A stretch of DNA of 64,000 nucleotides from Nitrincola sp048264025 (GTDB lineage Bacteria > Pseudomonadota > Gammaproteobacteria > Pseudomonadales > Balneatricaceae). The DNA is taken from NCBI RefSeq assembly GCF_048264025.1, contig NZ_JBLXDN010000006.1, positions 113,913 to 177,912 on the forward strand, in the 5' to 3' direction. Shown piece by piece: positions 1 to 8,378 of this stretch (within the stretch, counting starts at the first letter, position 1; each line of letters opens with the position of its first letter). The translations under genes and the position numbers were made by a program. The notes beneath the pieces are model-generated. The model had not been told where the DNA came from, did no database searches, and saw only the letters and a list, made by a program, of their open reading frames with translations.

Positions 1-62
1 GTAAGTCGCCCTTCTGTCACTCGGTCCTGGCCACGTCTGGCCCGATACTGGAAAACAGCCAT
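1..62 (-). CDS. mshG: MshG-like inner-membrane platform protein, N-terminal fragment cut by window edge
   Basis: Only the first 20 codons lie in the window. They begin MAVFQYRAR and run into a REGRL-like stretch (here TEGRL), the usual start of GspF/PilC/MshG inner-membrane platform proteins of type II secretion and type IV pilus systems. The ATG lies 3 bp after the mshE stop, so it is the next gene of the same operon, in the order known for MSHA clusters (mshE then mshG). The fragment is too short to confirm the family by itself; operon position carries much of the call. Confidence 0.65.
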   Translation of the reverse strand, partial: MAVFQYRARRGQDRVTEGRL

Positions 63-65
63 GCT

Positions 66-1826
66 TTATGCTCCACCACCGGGTTCAAGCATGACTGATT
101 CGCCCGCCACGCGAATCACCTCTTCCAGCGTACTGATCCCTTCAGCTGCCAGATCCAAAGCACTCTGCCCCAGTGTTTTGAAATTTGGTCGCGAATGCGC
201 CAAGTGGTGAAATTCACTGGTGTCACTGCGGCGCAGGGCATCGGCTAGCTGCGTGTCAATTTCCAGAAACTCGAAAATACCGACACGGCCTTTGTAGCCG
301 GTGTTGTTACACTGCATACAGCCTTTGCCCTTGATGTAGCCGCTGCCTTTGAACTTTAGCTGGGGATTGCTGTTCAGCCAGGCTTGCTCGTTGGCATCCG
401 GTTCATGAGGCTGTGAGCAATTGTCGCAGACCTTGCGAATCAGTCGCTGAGCCAGTACGGCTTGTAGTGAGGTGGCTACCAGATAACCAGCGGCCCCCAT
501 ATCAATCAGACGGTTGGCGGTACTGACGGCATCATTGGTGTGCAGGGTTGAAAGCACCAGGTGACCCGTCATGGCGGCACGCAGACCGATTTCAGCGGTT
601 TCCTGATCGCGCATCTCCCCGATCAGAATGACATCCGGGTCCTGTCGCAATGCGGTGCGCAGTACGCCGGCGAAGGTCAGGCCAATCTTGAAATTGACCT
701 GTACCTGATTGATCCGCTGCATGCGGTATTCAACAGGGTCTTCAATGGTAATGATCTTGCGCTCAGCGCGGTTGAGTTCGGCAAGGGCCGCATACAGGGT
801 GGTGGTTTTACCACTACCAGTGGGACCGGTGACCAGCACCATGCCATGCGGTTTGTGGATAACCCGTTTAAAGCGGGCAACGAGGTCGGCAGGCATGCCA
901 GTGTGGTCCAGATTAACCACGCCCTGGGACTGATCCAACAAACGCATCACCACGGATTCGCCGTAAATGGTCGGCATGGTGGATAGACGCACATCGATGG
1001 CGCGATCTTTGACGCGGATATTGAAACGCCCATCCTGAGGCATACGTTTTTCCGAGATATTCAGGCCACCCATCAGCTTCAGGCGGGAAACCAGTGCCGG
1101 TGCGATGCGCTTCTCCTTCATGATTTGTTCCTGAAGCACACCATCGATACGCTGGCGCAGGCGTAGCACATTTTCATCCGGTTCAATGTGAATATCTGAT
1201 GCTTTGACCTGAATGGCGTCCTCAAACAATGACTGCAGCAGGCGTACCACCGGCGCATCTGTGATATCAGCTCCACGTGCCAGTTGTGCCAGGTCAAAGT
1301 CACTTTCGGCCAGTTCCTCACCCAGTTCTTCAGCAATGGAACTGATTTCATCGGTGCGCCGGTACATGGAATCAAAGGCATTGAGTACATCGGTTTCACG
1401 CACAATCGCTGTAGATACCGGGCGTTTCAGCAGCCGACTGATCTCATCCTGGATGAAAATATCGGTCGGGTCCGACAAGCCTACCAGCAGGCCATCCGGT
1501 TTATCTTCCAGCACTATGGCACGAAAACGTCTAGCCAGTGTTTCTGGCAGCAGTTTGACCGTAGCGGGGCGCAGTTGAAAATGGCGCAGATCGACATAAG
1601 GAATTTTTAGCTGTTCCGCCAGAAAGTCCAATAGCCCCTGCTCATTGATAAAGCCCAGAGAAATCAGCATTCTTCCCAAGCGGGTGCCGGTTTTTTTCTG
1701 CTCTGCCAGGGCTTTATCCAGTTGTGCCGGGGTGATGACTTTCTTTTCTACCAGCAGATCGCCCAAACGGATTTTCTGGCGGCGTGGTGCAGCGGGCTGT
1801 GTGCCTGTGTTGGTCTGATCTGTCAT
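66..1826 (-). CDS. mshE: MSHA pilus extension ATPase MshE
   Basis: Cytoplasmic hexameric ATPase that drives assembly of the mannose-sensitive haemagglutinin type IV pilus. The 586-residue protein has an N-terminal MshEN domain with two copies of the RLG..L...G.I....L...L..Q type motif (about residues 20-43 and 49-72), the known cyclic-di-GMP binding signature. It is followed by the GspE core with Walker A GPTGSGKT (about 334-341), a Walker B/Asp-box region (ILIGEMRD) and the STLHTND His box. A C-terminal four-cysteine zinc site (CDNC and CMQC) is present. Its ATG overlaps the mshK stop by ATGA, so translation is probably coupled. PilB/GspE are alternatives, but the mshI-J-K neighbours and the MshEN domain favour MshE. 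Confidence 0.92.
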   Translation of the reverse strand: MTDQTNTGTQPAAPRRQKIRLGDLLVEKKVITPAQLDKALAEQKKTGTRLGRMLISLGFINEQGLLDFLAEQLKIPYVDLRHFQLRPATVKLLPETLARRFRAIVLEDKPDGLLVGLSDPTDIFIQDEISRLLKRPVSTAIVRETDVLNAFDSMYRRTDEISSIAEELGEELAESDFDLAQLARGADITDAPVVRLLQSLFEDAIQVKASDIHIEPDENVLRLRQRIDGVLQEQIMKEKRIAPALVSRLKLMGGLNISEKRMPQDGRFNIRVKDRAIDVRLSTMPTIYGESVVMRLLDQSQGVVNLDHTGMPADLVARFKRVIHKPHGMVLVTGPTGSGKTTTLYAALAELNRAERKIITIEDPVEYRMQRINQVQVNFKIGLTFAGVLRTALRQDPDVILIGEMRDQETAEIGLRAAMTGHLVLSTLHTNDAVSTANRLIDMGAAGYLVATSLQAVLAQRLIRKVCDNCSQPHEPDANEQAWLNSNPQLKFKGSGYIKGKGCMQCNNTGYKGRVGIFEFLEIDTQLADALRRSDTSEFHHLAHSRPNFKTLGQSALDLAAEGISTLEEVIRVAGESVMLEPGGGA

Positions 1827-2215
1827 GGTTCGCTCCGACTGGATTGAGTAGCAGCGGAAGGATCGAAGGTCAGCATGTGTGGCTGCATCACGATTTTTTG
1901 GCCATTATCCTTACCCAGCAGTACGGTGCCATCACCGATTTGCAAGATGGTGTAGCCATCCACTTCATCACCCACGGAAACAGGCTGGTTGTTGATCACC
2001 GCATAGGAACCACGGTTACCGGTCAGCACCGCTTGCAAGTGTAGGCGTGCCTGGGCTTCTTGTGCCGGTGTTAACGTCTGTGCATGACTGAAAGGCCGCA
2101 AGGGATCAGTGAAATTTAAATCACGTTCCTGAGCCGATAGCGGGGGGCCGAGGAACAGGCAGAGTCCGAATAGGTAAGCGGAAAAAACTTGTTTACACAC
2201 GTAGCCAGCCCTCAT
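1823..2215 (-). CDS. mshK: MSHA biogenesis protein MshK-like, periplasmic
   Basis: A 130-residue exported protein. It has an N-terminal hydrophobic signal of about 28 residues ending near PPLSAQ, then a DPLRPF segment typical of MshK/GspC/PilP-like pilotin-linked periplasmic proteins that carry a short PDZ- or HR-like beta domain (residues about 75-120, DEVDGYTILQIGDGTVLL). Such proteins connect the inner-membrane assembly platform to the secretin. It overlaps mshJ by 23 bp upstream and mshE by 4 bp downstream. Sequence similarity within this family is low, so the name rests on the domain look plus position. Confidence 0.75.
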   Translation of the reverse strand: MRAGYVCKQVFSAYLFGLCLFLGPPLSAQERDLNFTDPLRPFSHAQTLTPAQEAQARLHLQAVLTGNRGSYAVINNQPVSVGDEVDGYTILQIGDGTVLLGKDNGQKIVMQPHMLTFDPSAATQSSRSEP

Positions 2216-2891
2216 CCAGTGTCAGCGTATAAAGCCGCAGGCGAAACAGTGTGTCTGGATAGTTGTCACTGAGGATCTGTACCTGCTCCCAACTGATCAC
2301 CCAGGGCAGTTCGCTGAGCATATCAAGGTAGCGTACCAAGCCATGGTAGTTGCCGGTCAGTTCCAGCTCTACACCTCGCCGATAGACACCGGAAGCAACC
2401 TCCGCAGGTAGGCTGGCTTGTTCTGTATCCGTGTCGGTATTATCGTCAGTAGCTGTTTCAGGTGCCGAGAAAACGATCTCAGTGGGGAGGCTACGCAGAG
2501 AGTGCAGGCTGACACCTTCGGTAACGCCAACAAGCGCCCTGAGTGCACTGTTCATTTGGTCGGGGGAAATAAAGCGGGCAAATTCCTGGTCTAGGGATTC
2601 ACGCGCATGCAGGGCTTCCGCCTCCAGGTGTGTAGCTCGTTCGCGCAGCGCAATATTGGGATCCGCCGACAGGCTTTGAAGCAATTCAACCTCTTGTGCC
2701 TTTAGTGTAGCCAGTTCGGATTGCTGGTTGCTGAGTAGTTGAGCTTGTTGCTGTATTTGACGACGGTCCGGATCAGTCAGCAAGGTATCTGTCAGTAGCA
2801 GTACTATTAGGAGTGCCACAACCAGAATAATGCCACGTTCACGTAGCGAGCGCTTGTCTATCTGTCGGGAAAAGCCTGCCCAGATGTTCAT
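2193..2891 (-). CDS. mshJ: MSHA biogenesis protein MshJ (PilO/GspM-like)
   Basis: A 232-residue bitopic inner-membrane protein. A cytoplasmic N-terminus of about 20 residues is followed by one membrane helix (about residues 21-40, rich in I, L and V), a coiled-coil stretch (about 42-105) and a C-terminal ferredoxin-like periplasmic domain. This is the architecture of PilO/GspM/MshJ, which pairs with the PilN-like protein to form the alignment subcomplex. Start ATG overlaps the preceding stop by ATGA, indicating translational coupling with the PilN-like gene. Confidence 0.8.
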   Translation of the reverse strand: MNIWAGFSRQIDKRSLRERGIILVVALLIVLLLTDTLLTDPDRRQIQQQAQLLSNQQSELATLKAQEVELLQSLSADPNIALRERATHLEAEALHARESLDQEFARFISPDQMNSALRALVGVTEGVSLHSLRSLPTEIVFSAPETATDDNTDTDTEQASLPAEVASGVYRRGVELELTGNYHGLVRYLDMLSELPWVISWEQVQILSDNYPDTLFRLRLYTLTLDEGWLRV

Positions 2892-3535
2892 GGTGTAGCC
2901 TCGCTATTGTCCAGGGAACAGCTTTGCGTTTTGCATCCGGCTATCAGTCTGAAGGTGAGCGCATCAGCGTCATCACCGCTGGTTTCATCGGTGGGTTGGT
3001 TGATCTCCAGGGTGTGAAATACCAGGCCTGTAAAGGCGGGCTCAATGCCAAGAAGATCAATGTAGATAGGCAGTAGCTCGGCATTAATAACCCGGCCTTG
3101 CAGCAGGATATCCTGGCCTAGCGCCGCCAGATGAATACCAGTGATCCAGAGTCCATCGGGTTTCTGTCGGGCCAGTCCACGCAGGTACTGCTCTGGTTCA
3201 GTTGCATCCAGAGGAATCAACGCTGTTTCTCGCAACGCACGCAAGTGGCGTATTTCGTTTTCCAGTCTGCGGGTGTGTTGCAATAGTCTGGGGTCTGCTT
3301 CAGGTCGGGCCATTGAAGCCAGTTCCGTCACTGTCTGACGTTGTTGATTCAACTGTGTTGTCAGTTGTTGGTTTTCATGCTTCAAACTGTTTAATGAGTA
3401 GGCGGTCCAGCCGCTATAGAGCAGCATCAATAGCAGTACTATACCGACAAGGCTTGCCATATGGCGGGCGGTCAGTTGTTCTCGCTTTTCATGCAGTTCA
3501 GCCTGATACAGGTTTACTTCCTGGCGTTGACTCAT
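2888..3535 (-). CDS. mshI2: PilN-like MSHA assembly protein (MshI2)
   Basis: About 215 residues beginning MSQRQEVNLYQ. NLYQ/INLLP is the conserved N-terminal PilN motif that docks into the PilM-like protein. One membrane helix (about residues 25-47) is followed by a coiled coil and a periplasmic domain with the LARQKPDGLWITGI stretch typical of PilN. The start chosen (ATG at 3535) overlaps the mshI stop by ATGA; an upstream ATG three codons earlier is possible. It partners with MshI (PilM-like) and MshJ (PilO-like). Confidence 0.8.
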   Translation of the reverse strand: MSQRQEVNLYQAELHEKREQLTARHMASLVGIVLLLMLLYSGWTAYSLNSLKHENQQLTTQLNQQRQTVTELASMARPEADPRLLQHTRRLENEIRHLRALRETALIPLDATEPEQYLRGLARQKPDGLWITGIHLAALGQDILLQGRVINAELLPIYIDLLGIEPAFTGLVFHTLEINQPTDETSGDDADALTFRLIAGCKTQSCSLDNSEATP

Positions 3536-4470
3536 CGGTTCCATCTCCCGATGAGTCCACCCCAGGCCAAAGGGGCAAGGTCAGGTTGTATAAGCCCTTG
3601 CTGGTTCGTATTCTGTGGCATATCCACTTGAGCCGTCTGGATGCCTAACATGTTGGTTACGGCATCCGGAAGCCAGGTGAGCTGACCGGTTCGATCAAGA
3701 AAATGTAGCTGTCGTACGGGTGACTGACCAAAGTGGCTATCGTAATAATCCATGGTCCGTTGTACTTCGAGTGAGAACTGATCAACCAGCTGTAGTTGCT
3801 GCATTTCATCATCAGTTATCAGGCTGTTCAGGCCCAGGTTGATAACCCGGGTAATATAAAACTGGCCATCGCGACAGATGTACAAGCGACTGTCATTCGG
3901 ATGGAAGTGAACGATGCCGACGGTGTCGCTGGTTTGCAGGCGTCTTTCAACCAGATTACGCATGGCCAGCTGAGCAATATCAATGTAGGTAGGTTTGAGA
4001 CCAGCATCCCTGATCAGCTTGACTCGCTTTTCCAACAGGCTGCGTCGGGTGACGGCAACGAACAGTTGGTTAGAGTGGCCATGACGACCTTCGGGAACTT
4101 CAAAAATATCACTGATAGCTTCGGTTACCGGGTATTCAAGGTATTCCTGAAGTTTCCAATGGGTAGCGGCTTTCAGATCGACGTCAGGCACGTCGGGTTT
4201 ATCCATCTGAATCAGCTCAAATGCTTCCTGCTCGAGTGTAAGTATGACACCAGCATGCTGTAAACCCAGCTCACTGACCCAGTTCTTTAATAATTCTAAG
4301 GCTTGTTCGGGAGAGTCGGTGGCGGCTTGTAAGGAATGCGTCAGGCTGAAAGCGTCAGCGTGGCTGGCAGGGTTGGCCTGCACAAGACATAAAGCATCAC
4401 GGCTGATGCACAGGCCAGCACGATCGGGTATTTGCTTTACGTTCCTGAGCGAGTTTAGCCAACTGAGCAA
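3532..4470 (-). CDS. mshI: MSHA biogenesis protein MshI (PilM-like)
   Basis: A 312-residue cytoplasmic protein of the PilM/MshI actin-fold family, the cytoplasmic anchor of the pilus alignment complex. The N-terminus (GLCISRDALCLVQANP) and the long alpha/beta body with SLEVQRTMDYYDS in the C-terminal half match the family pattern. The start is a TTG at 4470 preceded by GGGAG seven bases away; no better ATG is in frame. First gene of the operon in this window. The gap of 206 bp to prmB should hold its promoter, where an imperfect FNR-type palindrome (4629-4642) is the only site that stands out. Confidence 0.85.
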   Translation of the reverse strand: MLSWLNSLRNVKQIPDRAGLCISRDALCLVQANPASHADAFSLTHSLQAATDSPEQALELLKNWVSELGLQHAGVILTLEQEAFELIQMDKPDVPDVDLKAATHWKLQEYLEYPVTEAISDIFEVPEGRHGHSNQLFVAVTRRSLLEKRVKLIRDAGLKPTYIDIAQLAMRNLVERRLQTSDTVGIVHFHPNDSRLYICRDGQFYITRVINLGLNSLITDDEMQQLQLVDQFSLEVQRTMDYYDSHFGQSPVRQLHFLDRTGQLTWLPDAVTNMLGIQTAQVDMPQNTNQQGLIQPDLAPLAWGGLIGRWNR

Positions 4471-4628
4471 GGTGTTGCTCCCAAATAGGGTCCGGTAAGC
4501 TGTCCTTGCTGATACTGTTTACCCGCACTGATTTCCTGAGAGCGGACCTTGTTACTGGGTAATCTGTCTTCGGCCTGAGGCTGTTTTTACAGCGGGCTGT
4601 AGATTAACGTATGAATCTCGCTTTAAAC

Positions 4629-4642
4629 ATGATCTTTGTCAA
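4629..4642 (-). promoter_or_regulatory. Imperfect FNR/Anr-like palindrome upstream of msh operon
   Basis: On the minus strand the site reads TTGAC-AAAG-ATCAT, 8 of 10 positions of the FNR/Anr consensus TTGAT-N4-ATCAA. It lies about 160 bp upstream of the mshI start. The left half also resembles a -35 hexamer (TTGACA), but no good -10 is seen at 16-18 bp. A chance match is quite possible. Confidence 0.25.
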
Positions 4643-4676
4643 GTAGATAGCCTATTAGTATGGGGTAATACTTGTT

Positions 4677-5594
4677 TCAAAAGTAGTCCTGATAGTGCTG
4701 TAGTTCTTCAGCGGTCAGCAAAAACACACCATTGCCCCCTTTTTCAAACTCAGCCCAGGTAAAGGGTACTTCCGGATAGGTTTCTATCAAATGCGCTTCA
4801 CTGTTGCCAACTTCAACGACCAGTAACCCTTCGTCTGCCAAAAATCGACTGGCTATTTTCAGCAGGCGACGGGTAATTTCCAGGCCATCAACACCCGATG
4901 TCAGCGCCAGTTGTGGCTCATGCTGATATTCTTTGGGCATGTTTTTGAAGTCAGCTTGATCTACATAGGGTGGGTTGCTGACGATCAGGTCGTAGCGCTT
5001 GCCTTCAAGGTTATTGAACAGGTCGCTTTGAATAGTGCTAACTCGATGCTCTAACTCATGGCGTTTGATATTTTTGGTGGCAACCGCCAGTGCATCGCTA
5101 GAGATATCGACCAGATCAACCTGTGCCTCCGGAAACTGATAGGCACAGCCGATACCAATGCAGCCACTGCCAGTGCAGAGATCCAGAATCTGCTCTACAG
5201 GGCCAGGCCTGAGCCAGGGAGAAAACAGCTGTTCTGTCAGCTCAGCAATAGGCGAACGTGGAATCAGTACACGCTCATCTACATAAAATGGCATGCCCAT
5301 ATACCAGGCTTCGCCTGTGATATAGGGTAGCGGTATGCGCTCTTCAGTACGTCGGCGAATGTAGGTTAGAATGCGTTGCTTTTCTGAACTGGTCAGGCGG
5401 GCATCCAGTACTTCCGGACTGGCATCCCAGGGTAGATGTACAGCATTTAATACCAGTTGTACGGCTTCATCCCAGGGGTTGTCCGTGCCATGCCCGTAAA
5501 ACAGACTGGCCTGTTGAAAACTGCTCATGGCCCAGCGAATATAATCACGCAGTGTGTGTAGTTCGCTGGCGGGGTTATCTGTTTGAAAGGTCAT
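4677..5594 (-). CDS. prmB: Ribosomal protein L3 N5-glutamine methyltransferase PrmB
   Basis: SAM-dependent class I methyltransferase that methylates a glutamine of ribosomal protein L3. The SAM-binding loop ILDLCTGSGCIGIG and the catalytic NPPY motif (LIVSNPPYVDQADF) with the following MPKEYQHEPQLAL stretch are diagnostic of PrmB rather than the release-factor enzyme PrmC. The ATG at 5594 (305 residues, MTFQTDNPASE) is preferred: the longer reading from 5753 adds a non-conserved stretch and would run into the divergent channel gene. Single gene, divergent from the MscS-type gene. Confidence 0.93.
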   Translation of the reverse strand: MTFQTDNPASELHTLRDYIRWAMSSFQQASLFYGHGTDNPWDEAVQLVLNAVHLPWDASPEVLDARLTSSEKQRILTYIRRRTEERIPLPYITGEAWYMGMPFYVDERVLIPRSPIAELTEQLFSPWLRPGPVEQILDLCTGSGCIGIGCAYQFPEAQVDLVDISSDALAVATKNIKRHELEHRVSTIQSDLFNNLEGKRYDLIVSNPPYVDQADFKNMPKEYQHEPQLALTSGVDGLEITRRLLKIASRFLADEGLLVVEVGNSEAHLIETYPEVPFTWAEFEKGGNGVFLLTAEELQHYQDYF

Positions 5595-5733
5595 GCACTG
5601 GGGTACTCTGGCTGCTATAATTTTGCTTGAGCAGTGTACCTTAAACTCAAGTACAGGTGTAAGTCTGCACCTTGCCTGGTTAATCACAGGTGCGGCATTT
5701 AAATTAAAATAGAACAGCGATTGAGGTGGGTTA

Positions 5734-7011
5734 ATGTGGGTGGATTCGGTCACGGATTGGCTGGCTAAATTATCGATTGAGCCAACGGCGTTGACGCAGT
5801 TGATTGTTGCGCTGGGTCTGATTGCTTTAGTGGCGATTGTGACGCATTTTATTCTGCATCATTTGGTGCGCCGGGTCATGGAGCGGTTGGCCGGAAGTGC
5901 GCAGCATATCTGGAATCGTGCACTGTTTGAAAAGCAGCTGTTCAAGCGCCTGTCTTTTATTGTTCAGGCACTGATTGTGCAGGTCCAGGCGCAGCATTGG
6001 CTGGAGCCAGGTTCTGTATCCCTGTTACTCATCAATAGCCTTACCCAACTGTGGATTCTGATTTTCAGTGTGCTGGTGTTGTTTGTCATACTGGATGTGT
6101 TGCTTGAGTTGTCTCAGTATAGCCGTGCAACTCGAGAACTACCGCTGCGGGGTATTTTTCAGGGGATTAAATTAGCTACGATTGTACTGGCGGCTGTTAT
6201 CGCCATTTCCATCCTGATTGGCAAGTCTCCACTGATTCTGTTTAGTGGTTTGGGTGCGATGACGGCGGTATTGCTACTGGTGTTCAAAGACCCCCTGATG
6301 GGTCTGGTAGCGGGTATTCAGCTATCTGCGAATAAAATGCTGTCTGTGGGTGACTGGCTGGAAATGAGCCGTTATGGCGCCGATGGTGCGGTGGTGGATA
6401 TCAATCTGACTACAGTGAAGGTGCAGAACTGGGATAACACCATTACCACCATTCCTACCTACGCACTGATTTCTGATTCGTTCAAAAACTGGCGTGGTAT
6501 GCAAGAGTCTGGTGGTCGGCGCATCATGCGTGGTGTCCGGATTGATGTCAGCAGTGTGCGCTTTTTGACTCCAGAGGATATAAATGCGTTACGCAAATCC
6601 AGTTTATTGAACAGCTATATAGAGCAACGTCTTGCGGAAGTTGAACGCTATAATACTGAACATGACCTGGATCTTAGTAGCCCGTTAAATGGCCGACGTT
6701 TGACCAATATTGGTACGTTTCGTGCTTATCTGGCCGCCTACCTGAAGACCCATCCGCGTATTCATCAGCAGATGATCATGATGGTCAGACAGCTTGAGGC
6801 GACTAGTGAAGGGGTACCCATTCAGGTTTATGCCTTTACCAATACCACTGCCTGGGTAGAGTATGAGGGTATTCAGGCTGACCTGTTCGATCATGTGCTG
6901 GCGGTGATGCCGGTATTTGGTTTGCGCTTGCATCAGTCGCCAACAGGGCATGATATACGCCAGATTAAATTATCAATTGATAAGGAGGATCGGTCCGGCG
7001 TTGACAGATGA
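5734..7011 (+). CDS. MscS-family mechanosensitive channel (YbdG/MscM-like)
   Basis: A 425-residue inner-membrane protein. Several hydrophobic helices occupy the N-terminal 190 residues. They are followed by the MscS pore helix and beta domain (LLLVFKDPLMGLVAGIQL, then VGDWLEM and IPTYALISDSFKNW) and a long cytoplasmic C-terminal domain. The insertion after the beta domain (GGRRIMRGVRIDVSSV) and the total length match E. coli YbdG (415 residues), the low-conductance MscM-type channel, better than MscS (286) or MscK. ATG at 5734 has GAGGTGGG 8 bp upstream. Role: release of solutes on osmotic downshock. Confidence 0.88.
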   Translation: MWVDSVTDWLAKLSIEPTALTQLIVALGLIALVAIVTHFILHHLVRRVMERLAGSAQHIWNRALFEKQLFKRLSFIVQALIVQVQAQHWLEPGSVSLLLINSLTQLWILIFSVLVLFVILDVLLELSQYSRATRELPLRGIFQGIKLATIVLAAVIAISILIGKSPLILFSGLGAMTAVLLLVFKDPLMGLVAGIQLSANKMLSVGDWLEMSRYGADGAVVDINLTTVKVQNWDNTITTIPTYALISDSFKNWRGMQESGGRRIMRGVRIDVSSVRFLTPEDINALRKSSLLNSYIEQRLAEVERYNTEHDLDLSSPLNGRRLTNIGTFRAYLAAYLKTHPRIHQQMIMMVRQLEATSEGVPIQVYAFTNTTAWVEYEGIQADLFDHVLAVMPVFGLRLHQSPTGHDIRQIKLSIDKEDRSGVDR

Positions 7012-7090
7012 TAAGGTGACTTTAACCCAGAGTTTTGTATATGCTTAGGCCTTGTATGTAACTGCTTTCACACCCTTGGAGCTATACCCC

Positions 7091-8323
7091 GTGAGCAAAA
7101 TTGCCATAACACACGATGATCAGGGATTGCCCGTGCTGATGGCGCGGCAGGCAATCTATACCAAAAGTCAGGATGTGGCCGCTTACGAATTGTTGTTCAG
7201 AGATGAGCAGGGCAATTTTGTCATGGGACTGAAAGATGACGATGCAACCCTGGCGGTGTTGGTTAACTCCTATGCCTCCTTCAGTAAAGGGACTAAAGCG
7301 CAGTTACCGTTTTTCCTGAAGGTGACTGACAAGGTGTTGCTGGATGATGAGTTGCCTGATTTTCCTCGGCACTTGTTTGTGCTGGAGTTGTTGCCGCATA
7401 CGCGGGTTACCCAAGCGCTGATAGACCGTCTTATCGACTTGGCAGGACAGGGGTATCGATTGGCATTGTCCGGCTTTGATCCGGGTGATACCAAACTGCA
7501 TCCTTTGCTTAAAGTGGTGCATGTGTTGAAGCTGGATATTCAATTGATTGGTCTTGCCAGGATTCCAGCGCTGGTGCAAAAGCTGAAGCCCTTTAACCTG
7601 GAGCTGCTGGCGGATAAGGTTGAAACACAAGATCAGTTTCGCCAGTGTCTGGAAATGGGCTTTGCTCTCTATATGGGATATTTTCTCAGCAAGCCAGACT
7701 TGGTGCGGGGTAAAAAGCTGCCAGGCAATAAAGTGTTGTTGCTGCAGCTTTTGCAAGAACTGCAGAATAAGCATGCCACCGCTGAATCTGTTGAACAGAT
7801 TGCCCTGAAAGACCCTGAGCTGACTTACAAAATTTTGCGTGTGGTCAACTCGGCCGCGGTTAATTTGCGCCGTGAAGTTAATTCTCTGTCTCATGCGATT
7901 GCGCTGCTGGGTATGGATCAGATCCGGCGTTGGGTGATGTTATTTCTGGCCAAGAGTGACAATGGCAAACCCACTGAGTTGACCCGCAATATGCTCATCC
8001 GCGGACGGATGTGTGAGTTGTTAGGTGAAATGCTGGAGTTTCCGGCACCAATGGAGTGCTTTATTGTCGGTTTATTGTCTCAAATGGATGTGATGATGGA
8101 TATGGAAATGGATGTGCTCTTGAATGAAGTGCCGCTGCAGCCCTCGGTTAAGGATGCGCTGACTAAGCGTGAAGGGCAGGCGGGGCTGGTTCTGAGTGAA
8201 GTTGAGGTCTACGAGCGCGGAGAGTTTGAGCAACTGAAGAAATTGCTGCCCTCACAGTTTTACGAAGTCGCCTATCGGCATAGCCTTAAGTGGGCTGAAC
8301 AGGTGCTAGAAGCCTTGCAGTAA
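7091..8323 (+). CDS. Signalling protein with degenerate EAL and HDOD domains
   Basis: About 410 residues in the YuxH-like two-domain layout. The N-terminal EAL-fold domain starts ARQAIYTKSQDVAAYELLFR; the EAL signature is ELL and the metal-binding DDF is SGF, so cyclic-di-GMP hydrolysis is not expected. A C-terminal HDOD domain (about residues 190-390, KDPELTYKILRVVNSA) follows, in proteins that link nucleotide second messengers to gene control. GTG at 7091 is chosen because GGAG lies 9 bp upstream; a reading from 7052 adds 13 residues with no ribosome site. Partner and target are unknown. Confidence 0.85.
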   Translation: MSKIAITHDDQGLPVLMARQAIYTKSQDVAAYELLFRDEQGNFVMGLKDDDATLAVLVNSYASFSKGTKAQLPFFLKVTDKVLLDDELPDFPRHLFVLELLPHTRVTQALIDRLIDLAGQGYRLALSGFDPGDTKLHPLLKVVHVLKLDIQLIGLARIPALVQKLKPFNLELLADKVETQDQFRQCLEMGFALYMGYFLSKPDLVRGKKLPGNKVLLLQLLQELQNKHATAESVEQIALKDPELTYKILRVVNSAAVNLRREVNSLSHAIALLGMDQIRRWVMLFLAKSDNGKPTELTRNMLIRGRMCELLGEMLEFPAPMECFIVGLLSQMDVMMDMEMDVLLNEVPLQPSVKDALTKREGQAGLVLSEVEVYERGEFEQLKKLLPSQFYEVAYRHSLKWAEQVLEALQ

Positions 8324-8342
8324 AGCCTATCTTTATTGAGAA

Positions 8343-8370
8343 GAGGGACATGTCTGTCTACACATCCCTC
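8343..8370. terminator. Imperfect hairpin between convergent genes
   Basis: GAGGGA..TGT pairs with ACATCCCTC across an 8-base loop with a two-base bulge, in the 55-bp gap between the convergent HDOD gene and ilvD. There is no clear T-run, so this is only a candidate terminator. Confidence 0.3.
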
Positions 8371-8378
8371 CACACCCA

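Noticed and set aside
561..986. Plus-strand ORF inside mshE.
   Set aside because: Antisense shadow of a clear GspE-family gene; no ribosome site or recognisable domain.
4456..4590. A 43-codon open stretch on the minus strand upstream of mshI with protein-like composition (rich in Q, ending SVG).
   Set aside because: It follows a TAA directly, has no usable start codon and overlaps the mshI start; most likely leader sequence.
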